From positions 55,651,682 through 55,715,681 of the forward strand of contig NC_134418.1 of the NCBI RefSeq assembly GCF_030867145.1: a stretch of 64,000 bases of DNA. The letters run 5' to 3'. Positions 54,956 to 64,000 of this stretch are shown piece by piece. The notes below the pieces were generated by a model. That model saw nothing but the letters and a program-made list of their open reading frames with translations, was not told the DNA's origin and made no database searches. The DNA is from Opisthocomus hoazin. Taxonomy: Eukaryota; Chordata; Aves; Opisthocomiformes; Opisthocomidae. Each line of letters opens with the position of its first letter. Within the stretch, counting starts at the first letter, position 1. Both the position numbers and the translations under genes were made by a program.

Positions 54956-56118
54956 CTGAAAGTAGAGAGGAAGGCATTTTAGTCCAAACATTGAGCGAAA
55001 AATCCACTGTAAATTCAAGCAGAGGCATAAGTTCTAATGAATTGCTTATTGTCCTTTGGAGTCTAGATTCAGTCGAAAGATACTACAATTGCAAATAATA
55101 CAAAGTTTAGAAAAAAACCCTGAAGTTTGTAACACACTATCAACCAACAGAATCTTTTTAAAAAGTATAACAGAGTGGAAAAGAGGGTGAAATAGCATTT
55201 AAAATATTTTGTAGAAACACAAATAAGGAAATAAAAATGATTTTGTTTTAGAAGTTCAGAAATATGCTGGTGGCAATGAATTCTGAAAGGGTTAAATTAA
55301 GTCCTGATAAAGACGAAAAAAAAATGGAAAATTTACATCTCTGGTTACAAGTAACCTCAACCCCCTCCCCATTTTTTCTTATCTGGCAACAGAACAGAGA
55401 AGGTAAACATCTCGAAGACCTAGTACCCAAAATTATTGCCCCAATAAGAATTTCCTGGGACACAGCAGATATTTGCTGGGGCTCAGTCTCTGTACCAGTA
55501 TAGCACAGCGTGCAGTAAAGCTCTGCTATTTACTGTGGTCTCTCAGCAGTACTCGCAATTCAACCAGCAGCCACAACACCAACAGCTGTAGAGCTTCAGT
55601 CATATGTTTAAACATTATTTATCTGAGTAAGAAAGTCATCACACTCTCTTCAAGTGGGTCATGGCTTGAAAAGGCTTCAGAACTTGCCTCATATGTCATA
55701 AATCAACTGCTGTCCTATGGAGCTCATTAACAAATACATACAATTATTAAGCCATCTACAGATTATTAACCTCACTTGAATATTTTTATACGGATATATT
55801 GAAATTATAAAAGCTATACCAGAAGTTAACCTGGTCAAACTCATTGATCATAAAGATATCCAATGCTTTAGTATATTCTTAACAATATAAAAATATGCAA
55901 CTAATTCCCACCAATAAAGCCATCAGTAACTGAATTTGCACTAGATTCAAAGATCACCTTTGCCGCTAAGGAGTTTTAGATAACAGCACTACATCAGCTA
56001 GAAGGAGGATGTTATTCAGTTTCTTCCAGGTGAGGTATTTCTGCTTTTCATCAGTGTCAAATACAAACTGTAGATACAAGTTGCCAATAATCTCTCAGTA
56101 CCTAACACAAATACTTAC

Positions 56119-56222
56119 TTTATTACTTGAAGAACTGGACTTAGAGGTCTACCGTCTCTAAGCCAAGATATAAAAGATCGGGTCCTTTCTGAAGAAAGTG
56201 CATCCATCTCAGGAAGCTGTGT
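56119..56222 (-). CDS. SEC24B: SEC24B coding exon (end of gelsolin-like domain)
   Basis: The exon is 104 nt and enters in phase 0. It reads TQLPEMDALSSERTRSFISW, then LRDGRPLSPVLQVI, plus two bases (AA) of a split lysine codon. The acceptor is AACCAG and the donor is AA|GTAAGT. A second AG six bases further in (CACAG before CTTCCT) is also in frame. The longer start is preferred because the family has a two-residue T-x insert before LPE. Confidence 0.93.
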
Positions 56223-57902
56223 CTGGTTGAAGGTAATTGAAAGAAGTCATCATCACTTATTATCAAGACTATTTTAAAAAATAGATACTGATAGTCATAA
56301 CATGACCTATGCCATAATCTCTATCAAGAAATTACCAACCATGGATTATATATATACATGTTTTCTTCAGCTAAAGTACAAAAATTCAGTAATATCAGTT
56401 CTATAGGAAGCAGTACATCTTTAACTTAAACTGCCTTTTAAGTGCCAAAGATTTTGGAAAACAAGCTCATTTAAAAAGTCATCTTTTCAATATGCTGCTT
56501 TCGCAGCTTTCTTGCCTTTATCTTCCCCTTGCAATCAAGTTCCTACATGTTGCATTTTGCATCGCTGAAAAGACGAACAAGACATGAAGAAGTGAAATCC
56601 GAACTGTAAACAAATTTCAACACAAAGATTATACTGGACTATCTGGCTGTGGAATGAGCTGGAACAAAAGACCAACTAAAAAAGTCTGAGCCATTCACCA
56701 AGCTAAACATACCTACTCTTAGGCCGATAAACCTTTTAAGACAATTAATATGACAGAAAAGAATTTATTACAGACTTAAAAGTAATTCCACTGCTACCTT
56801 TATAGTAAATGAATGGAGGACGTAATTTAAAAGCAAAGATAACTTTTATTTCTGTTAGTTTTTTCTCTCTAATTTTCATTACAATAGATGCTATGTAACC
56901 ATTGAAAAAAAAAGTTGCCATCCTTCCTCTACCAAAATTCTTCCTGAAAACTTTGTCAACTAGTACTCACAGCAGCTGATCAGAGGGGACAGTTTTAAAT
57001 TGCCAATACAAGCAAAACACAACAATCTGAAGAAGCAGTCCAATTTTATAGTAGTCTTAAAGCTCACCAATCTTACAATTATCACTTGTCACTTATTTTT
57101 CCCCCTTCATACTGTGCAAGCTTTATAAGCAGAAGACATCTTCCTATGTGCTTCTGCAATGATTAATGCATTTTTTGGTACTATCTGAATGTAACCATTC
57201 GATTCTGAACTTATCTAGAGTGTCTTAAAACGGTCCATCCTTACCCACTACTTGTTGACATTTTGGAATCACTACCCACAGAAGATGGGTCTTCTCTTTA
57301 ATTGCTGCCGTTTCACGCACAAGACTACAGGTTATAACACAAAACCTCGTCTCCACCAAAACACTTATCCAAGCACATTTGATGTTCTAATAGCTAAAAG
57401 TATTTCTTTTTAACATTCACTCAGGCTTGGAAGCTGTGCAAAACTTAACTCTCAGCCTTTACTTACAGGCCTATCACCTAATACCATAGACTCAGTATCT
57501 TACACCAGGTCTGGAGAACACAAGGCTTCTGAAAACTATGACATCAATAAAATAATCTTAAGCATTAACACTTCTAATTAGATAATTTTTGTATCCATTC
57601 TATGAAATCCCATCCTATTCTTGTGAGCCCACATGTATTTCTACAAAAATAACAGAAGAACATCATAGAACAACTTTTTGGCATTTTATGAATGCCAAAA
57701 TTTACATATTTACATTCTTTTATTGAAAGCATTTGACAAGTTCCACCTGTCTCCTATGAAGCTGGCAAGAGGTCAGAAGATTCCCAATAAAAAACCCTCT
57801 AATTAACAGTTACATAATTAAAAACTGAAGATGCAGAAAAAGTAGAGTAAATACAGATCCCAAATGTAAGCACTATAGTGCACAGCTCATTAAAATGCCT
57901 AC

Positions 57903-57995
57903 CATTTTCTGTGGTACTGATGCATAGTTTGGGTATCCAAGGACGTCTTTTATGAAGTTGTTATCACAGTTTTTTCCAATCCAAATGTAAAAAAT
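57903..57995 (-). CDS. SEC24B: SEC24B coding exon (gelsolin-like domain core)
   Basis: The exon is 93 nt, 31 codons, phase 0 at both ends. It reads IFYIWIGKNCDNNFIKDVLG and then YPNYASVPQKM. The FYIWIGK motif is the hallmark of gelsolin-like repeats, followed by the family FI.DVLG segment. The acceptor is CTTACAG. The donor, ATG|GTAGGC, is weak at positions +4 to +6, but the reading frame and the next exon fix the junction. Confidence 0.93.
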
Positions 57996-58490
57996 CTGTA
58001 AGATGTCAGAATCAGGTTTAGTAAAGGCCTTGCCTACATTTTAGAGAGAGACAAGTGGTGACGTAATTCTAATAATACCTTTTATGCAAATGAATCACTT
58101 GAGATATATACATCCCTATATTCATTATTTGTATATTTACTTATTACTTATTAATAAATTAGTAGCATTTGGAATAAGATCATTAAATGTAAAAAATACA
58201 GATAGAATGCAAATACTGAAAGAACGAGGACACAGGACACGTATATAGGAACGGTTAATGCATTAACTTCCCATGTTACCTCCTAAAATGAAAAACCAAG
58301 AATTTTATAAAGTCACATCACTCTGTCAGTTACTGCACACTGACTTACCAGTGTAAACAAGTCATAGTAAAGCACTGGTTATCAAAACACATTAAAGCAA
58401 TTATTTCAGACATCTGGAGACAGAAGCCAGTTTGACGTTCACACTCAGCTCCTAAAGTCACACAAGTTTTAAAGCAATTTCTAGACTGCC

Positions 58491-58548
58491 ATTAGAGTAG
58501 CATAATGTTTTATCACGTTATTGGAGTAGCATAATGCTTTATCTAACT
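58491..58548. repeat. 29-bp imperfect tandem duplication in a SEC24B intron
   Basis: Two units of period 29 share GAGTAGCATAATG-TTTATC with a few substitutions. The second unit starts at 58,520. Confidence 0.85.
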
Positions 58549-59068
58549 AATTATTTTAATGTAATTTCTATGATTACCTTACACTGTATCTACAGATTTT
58601 GTTCACTCCCCACTATTTTCTCTCTCTTGCAACTCTTACGTCACACAAGCCACAAATCATAAAACCACTATATTTGTGTGTACCTGAGAAGTATTCCTGC
58701 ATCAATGAGAAGTGCTTTATTAGAGAGACTGTAGTATATACAATTTAATAACCATTAAGAGAAATTTTTGAAAATGAAAATCCACTACTTCCACGGGGGG
58801 GGAAAAAAACCCTTGATGACAACTCTTGGTGTATTCCAATCAGTCTAGCACGAAAAATCTTAACCTCTGAAGCCTTAATATGCAACCTCAATTAAAGACA
58901 GTCCTCTGATCAAAATATGAAAGCCTTTCACTGGAACACAGATGACTGCCAGGTGACTTGGAATGCTGATTTATTACATTGTTATTCTTGAGAGTTGACT
59001 GCTTTTAATAATTCAGCATGCATTGGTTTTTTTAAATGAAAAAGGAACGTGTGAAACTGGTAACTTAC

Positions 59069-59173
59069 TGAACCACAATCCATAAAAAAAGCTCCTTCCC
59101 TTGTTAACTTCTCTGCAGACAACTTCTGAAGAGGTGGTTGAGGAACAACTCTGTCATTTACATGTATTGTACT
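59069..59173 (-). CDS. SEC24B: SEC24B coding exon (start of gelsolin-like domain)
   Basis: The exon is 105 nt, 35 codons, phase 0 at both ends. It reads STIHVNDRVVPQPPLQKLSA and then EKLTREGAFFMDCGS. The acceptor is TTACAG and the donor is TCA|GTAAGT, a near-perfect consensus. The VPQPPLQKLS and REGAFFMDCGS segments are typical of the strand that opens the gelsolin fold in SEC24 proteins. Confidence 0.95.
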
Positions 59174-61283
59174 CTGTAACAACAAACAATACTCAGTAAC
59201 ACTATTAATATAAATAAATCATTTTTTATCTTAACCAGGTAAAATAAACAGGAAAAACATTTGTTAATCTCCAGAAAAAATGAGGATTCTCATGTAACAA
59301 AATGCCATGTTAAGCCTAAAATGATCACGCACAAGCAAATCTAGAATGTTACTTAACCTAAAGGCTACTTTATTACCTAAAAAAGAATAATGCAAGCTCA
59401 TTTAAGTTGTGTATGTAATATTTCTCATGCTATAGATACCAAGCTATCAAAAGAATTATAGTGTCTACACTTCATTTTTCCACAAACAACTTTTGCAGAT
59501 TTCTTCATTGAGTTCTACTTCACTAGAAATGTTGCGAGAGCAGAAAACTGTCAAATTCTACTCCCTATAAGGGTTCGCTATTTTACTGCATTCAAGTAAC
59601 AGAAAGTTCCTTGATTTAACATCCCCTCTGAAGCGATACATGGGTTTTTCCACAGAGCACTATGACTGATCTGATCAATCTGACTGTTACCAATGACATT
59701 ATTAAAAAATAACAACCATCTCTTCCTCCCCAGAAATAAAAACAAGCAAACAAAATTTAAAAACCCCAACCCCCCCAGCATTTTCAGATTAAAGCTGCTT
59801 CCCCTTCCAATACAAAAATAGGCTGAATATCTATTAAGAATCTGTGAAGCATTCTGCAAATAATGTAGGGGAAAGAAAAAAAAACAGTCTAGAGTGTAAG
59901 CACATCTCCACGTGGTAAAAGATTATCAGAAATCATTATTTTAAAAATTCCATATTATAATGCAATAGATGAGAATTTTTTTGAGATTTATACATACTAC
60001 TGAATTCCACTGGGAAAATTCCAGGCTTTATTCAATGCTCTCAAGAATCAAGCGTTAAGAGAAAAGAAAATCAGCAAAGGCATAAATTAAAAATCTGTAA
60101 TATATATAATAGAATTTCCTAATGAAACAAGAAATTTAAGAACAGCCTCTGTCACAAGTACTTTAAACTGGAGTAGTACTAAACAGCAGACTAGCACTCT
60201 GTTACATGATTTAAAACGTGGTTTGTCGATTAATTTCGGTAGGTAAGTAAGCCCTATTTTCTGTATTGTTCCACTAGAAATAACTGTTCTGAAACCCTTT
60301 GCTAATAAAACTGGATCTCCCAGAGAGACTGATGGCTCTTTACACACTGAATATAGTGTTTCAGTGTAAGTTCTACAAAAAGCTTAAAAAGGTTAGTTGA
60401 AGAAGCTGGCTTCTCAAGTACCGGGGGGAGAAGTATAGAAAGACCAACTATTTAATTCCACTGAAGAATACTGAGTTTAAACTCACGTATGTGAGTCTAT
60501 GAAATACTTTGAAAGAAACTTTGAGACTATAAATAGCTTACAGGTTGTGCAGAACAATACCAACTGACAGACAACCTACTCAAGTGTCATACAAGATTAT
60601 ATGGCCATTTGAAAAATTCCTACATGTATTTTTCCAAAGCTAGTTACGACTAACAAGCTTGTGAAAACTTACTTAAAAAAACAATTTATTTTTGCAATTA
60701 AAACTAACTTTGACCCTAAATAAAATCCTATCTTACGTTTCACTATTAAAAATTCCATCCTCTGTAAAAGGCAAACTAATAAAAACTGGTTTTGTCATGA
60801 AGTACTTCCTCAGGCTGATCATGACCATCCAGAAGTACAATTCTATTTCATCCACATCAGTCTGAGGAAACCACTGGAAGTTTGTTATTGCAGGCAACTT
60901 TACCTGGTTTCAATACACAAAACCTAGAATCCTCCACCAAGTCTATTTAATCCATTTCCACTAGACAGTTCTAAAACACAAAACTACACTGGGGATGTTT
61001 CCAATGCATAAAATCTTCTCCACTTTCCTTGTATAATAGAAAAATATGGAATTATTGTGGTCACTGAAACACAATGAAATAAAATCACAGTTCTTCTCAT
61101 AGCACACTAATGTACTTGCAACTTAAAACTGGAAAATAAATGTTTTTCTTGATTTCTTTTATAACTTACAGAAAACGCTCACATTAAATTACAACAACTT
61201 TTAATTAAATTATTGCAGCACAACATCAGGTTTAATATCCCATTAAAACTAGAAAATGTTATAAAACAGGTTTCGTATATTAC

Positions 61284-61421
61284 CTCATCAATCAACCTGT
61301 CTATTCTGTACAAGTTGGGATGTATCATTTTCATCAAATGAACAAGAGGCTGGCTCTTCATCTGGCACATTGCATATACGCGATCATCCAAGCGTGTACT
61401 CGTGCCTGTTCTAAATGCTTT
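61284..61421 (-). CDS. SEC24B: SEC24B coding exon (helical domain, second part)
   Basis: The exon is 138 nt, exactly 46 codons, and enters and leaves in phase 0. It reads KAFRTGTSTRLDDRVYAMCQ, then MKSQPLVHLM, and ends LYRIDRLIDE. The acceptor is TTACAG and the donor is GAG|GTAATA. It completes the helical domain and leads into the gelsolin-like module. The KAFRTGTSTRLDDR wording is the best single discriminator for the B paralogue. Confidence 0.95.
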
Positions 61422-62783
61422 CTGTAAGAGAACAGTCTTGTTACTCAGATAGATCCTATATTTTATGTCACATCTAAATGGTGTATTTCAGATTTTTTTG
61501 AAGTGTCAAAGATGGCAAAGCTTTTGTAAAGAAATGTACCTTATTGAGATACACTAGAATCTTAATCAAATACAACTTGAATACAGTACATTTTAAACCT
61601 TAATCTGTTCTCCCTCTTTATTGGATGAAGCAGAATAGAAAAAATTCCTCCCCCACTGATATAAAATCCGTATGTGATTGAGCCAGCATTTCTCATTTTT
61701 ATTCTTGACAGATGTTACTGGCCTGTGAAACTCACCAATGCAAGATATCACAGGAAGATACGAGATTAGTAGAATTCAAAAAAGATACTATTGTAGGTAA
61801 GAAGATTGTCTGATTTTATATTAGTAAGAATTAAATGTTAAGGAAAAGCTTTGGAAGAGAAATATACTTTCACGTTTTAAAGCAGAAACTAGGCTTTCAT
61901 AGGACAAAATTTATTTTGTAACTCTCTCTCCTACTAGATTTTTCAGATCTCCTTTAAAAGCAATCACTAAACAATCGCTAGAAAAAGCAACACAATGGAG
62001 TAAGCACCTGATTCTGATACAGCAGAGAATATTCCTACAATCAAAGTTCATACGCACTTCTAGAACAAAGATAAGTACAGAGTCCTCTTCTCCTTGGCTG
62101 CCATAAGCATTTTGGTTTTGGTTTCTCTGTATCCCAGGTGTTTTCCTTATTGTTAACAAAGACAGTAAAAAACCCTTAAACCTATTTTTTCAGCCATTCC
62201 TACTTCTGTCTTTTACATGGACCCTCCTGATAATGGTGGAGAAAAAGCCAGACCATTTATTAACCGCATTACTTACACAAGTACCAAAGAAGTCCTAATC
62301 AGTATATTAGAGACTGAAGTAATCACTAAGCCAAAGAAAATAAATTATGATTGTATTTCTTACCAAACTTCCATAAAGTTTTGTTCATGATAAGAAAACA
62401 AAGAACTGTCAGACAAGAAAATCTTTGATCTGTGAGGTTCACTGATAACAAAAACTGCACTTAACTGCAGTAAGTGATCATTTTATTTTTAAATATGATG
62501 TTTGGTAATACAAACAAAGATACTAAAAAAAATATCAGGAAGTGGTAACTACTTCTGTATGAACTTTAAACTATATAATTTCAGTTTCTGTAATAGATTT
62601 CATTGTATCTCCATAGAAACTCATTTTACTTCTTTGTACTTTGAAGTACAAAGTATGTGCACTGAAAAATAATTGACTTGTTTTTTCTTCATAAAATAAA
62701 TCTGAAGAAGCACTATCAAGCAGCTTCCAACAGTCTTTATGAGCAACATCAATTAGCTGCCAAAATCTGCCAATGCTAATTGT

Positions 62784-62786
<3 letters not shown>

Positions 62787-62817
<31 letters not shown>
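62787..62817. repeat. (TA)n microsatellite
   Basis: About 15 uninterrupted TA units lie in a SEC24B intron about 1.4 kb from the nearest exon on the downstream side. It is probably length-polymorphic. Confidence 0.97.
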
Positions 62818-62821
<4 letters not shown>

Positions 62822-63065
62822 TTTCACTGTAAAACAAAATAAGACAACATATAAAACATTCAAAATCAAGTAAACCAAGAAACTGGTCAGGTACTAATAA
62901 TTTAAAATAAGCTGACATGGTCATCTTTTACATAGGAGTTCTGTCAGCTTGAAGAGGATAAGCCAATTTTCATAATTTTAGAAAAGTGCAGACATAAAGC
63001 TATAGAATTTCTCAAATGGAACAATGAATTAAATATCAAACATTAATCCACTAGATTGTACATAC

Positions 63066-63241
63066 CTGTTTGAGAAGGGCCAAAATATACAGTGGAAACA
63101 GCTTGAGGGAATTTGGTGCTATCAGCATGGACTGCTGCAGATTTGAGGCAGCTGACATATATGCTGCCAAGGAGTCTACCACAGCATTAACTAAGGCATC
63201 TCTTGCATCTGCAAGACTAGATGAAACTGAGCGATCCACAG
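63066..63241 (-). CDS. SEC24B: SEC24B coding exon (helical domain, first part)
   Basis: This 176-nt exon begins with two bases of a split alanine codon and reads AVDRSVSSSLADARDALVNA, continuing to LKLFPLYILALLKQ. It is the start of the all-helical domain, which in the COPII coat packs against the trunk domain. The acceptor is AACCCAACAG and the donor is CAG|GTATGT. The match to SEC24 helical domains is unmistakable, including the DARDALVNAVVDSL stretch. An open frame that runs on upstream to 63,455 is intronic read-through and is not coding. Confidence 0.95.
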
Positions 63242-64000
63242 CTGTTGGGTTAGAAGGATACAAGGAGTTACTAGAGTTAGCCTTATTCATTCCCTCGAAT
63301 TTTGAAAATACTAGTTGTGTTGGGTGATATTTTAAGATTTTTAAAGAACCCACACCTGTGGTCCTAACTTTTTTTTTTAGGTGTAAATAAGGTGATTGCC
63401 CATACAGAAACTCACTTTCATGATGCTTAAAAAATACAGTGTGGCTGATCTTCACTCTCTAGTTCCTGCTCTTGGAGAATTTAAAAAATTGTTTAAAACT
63501 GCGGTATATATTCAAGACTAAATATAAATCCTGTTTTAAACTTTATACAAATAACTTATCTATTGATGAAACTCTCTGCTGTCCTATCTCCAAGATAAGG
63601 TTTACAGCAATTATTTTTGATCCCTCCCCCGAAATACCTTCCCTTATTTCCGTGGCATAATTACAATTAGTAAATAAAGCTTCATCTTTTCTCCTAAAGT
63701 AAATAAAGCTTCACCTTTCTCTGCTAAAAAAGGGCTGCAAATCCTTTGGTTGGAGGAAGCCACCTGCTGGACTGAATGCACATTTAAGATGAGATGCGTA
63801 ACTGCTAGTTATTTATTCTGATGTATTTGACTATTAATATACAACACAGCATGTACTAAATGCTGCATAGACTCACAGGCGTTCAATGGCAGAGATCAGT
63901 CTATGAAACAGCTACTTATGACCCACAAGCAGGGGATAAATAAGACACCTCAATCCAGCAACGACAGGACAGAAGCATAGAAAACTAAGGTATATCATGG
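63242..64000 (-). other. Start of a sixth SEC24B intron, running out of the window
   Basis: The AG acceptor sits at 63,242-63,243. The rest is AT-rich intron with a 29-bp tandem duplication near 63,669. I searched it for the preceding SEC24B exon, which must end with a G in a split alanine codon, and did not find it. That exon is therefore probably beyond 64,000. Confidence 0.8.
63669..63727. repeat. 29-bp near-perfect tandem duplication in a SEC24B intron
   Basis: Two units of period 29 start AGTAAATAAAGCTTCA at 63,669 and 63,698 and diverge slightly toward their ends. Confidence 0.9.

Larger units (their letters stand above)
54956..63065 (-). other. SEC24B: Five SEC24B introns between the listed exons
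   Basis: The introns are about 1.2, 1.6, 1.1, 2.1 and 1.6 kb long (54,956-56,118; 56,223-57,902; 57,996-59,068; 59,174-61,283; 61,422-63,065), all GT-AG. They are AT-rich and hold a 29-bp tandem duplication near 58,491 and a TA microsatellite near 62,787, listed separately. I see no transposon, nested gene or RNA gene in them. Confidence 0.9.
54841..64000 (-). other. SEC24B: SEC24B gene, 3' part (last six coding exons; 5' end outside the window)
   Basis: SEC24 proteins pair with SEC23 in the inner COPII coat on endoplasmic-reticulum exit sites and select cargo for transport to the Golgi. Six minus-strand exons splice in phase into 242 residues plus a partial first codon, ending in a stop. 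The order is Sec23/Sec24 helical domain (exons at 63,066 and 61,284), then gelsolin-like domain (exons at 59,069, 57,903 and 56,119), then the C-terminal tail (54,841). Paralogue choice rests on remembered B-type wording: KAFRTGTSTRLDDRVYAMCQ, PQPPLQKLSAEKLTREGAF and a C-terminus ending QQQICK. As I recall, SEC24A differs at several of these positions. SEC24C and SEC24D are more distant. The N-terminal Pro/Gln-rich region, zinc finger, trunk and beta-barrel exons lie beyond 64,000. No frameshift or premature stop was seen, so this is a live gene and not a retrocopy. Confidence 0.93.

Noticed and set aside
63242-63455. An extended open frame upstream of the SEC24B exon at 63,066
   Set aside because: A clear AG acceptor at 63,242-63,243 and loss of SEC24 similarity show it is intron read-through.

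Overview
This window is vertebrate nuclear DNA, almost certainly from a bird. It contains two 5'-truncated CR1 LINE copies of avian type, a solo endogenous-retrovirus LTR that I recognise from bird genomes, GT-AG introns, one strong CpG island, and otherwise AT-rich unique sequence. Placing it in Neoaves is an inference from the LTR; I cannot name the species.

Two protein-coding loci can be supported, both on the minus strand. The right-hand end (54,841 to 63,241) carries the last six coding exons of SEC24B, a cargo-binding subunit of the COPII vesicle coat. All five internal junctions are in phase. Together the exons encode 242 residues plus a partial codon: the Sec23/Sec24 helical domain, the gelsolin-like domain and the natural C-terminus. 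The 5' exons lie beyond position 64,000.

Downstream of SEC24B is a gap of about 11 to 12 kb with no recognisable gene, then a CpG island (about 41,840 to 43,330). Within it a minus-strand ATG at 42,890 opens a 24-codon, basic, acid-free peptide ending at a consensus splice donor. This looks like a mitochondrial presequence. The order and strand match the human SEC24B-MCUB arrangement, so I call it exon 1 of MCUB, the dominant-negative paralogue of the mitochondrial calcium uniporter. I could not find exons 2 onward in the remaining 42 kb, so positions 1 to 42,818 are most simply MCUB intron 1.

That putative intron holds a CR1 at 4,038-4,353, the solo LTR at 17,267-17,916, a second CR1 at 26,775-27,218, two short perfect tandem duplications (28,110 and 32,339), a CpG-rich islet near 35.5 kb, and homopolymer tracts. 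No tRNA, rRNA, CRISPR or bacterial-type feature was seen. Both genes act in general cell biology (ER export and mitochondrial calcium uptake) and are neighbours by conserved synteny, not by shared function. I see no evidence of a new biological system here; the points worth a second look are modest and are listed as findings.
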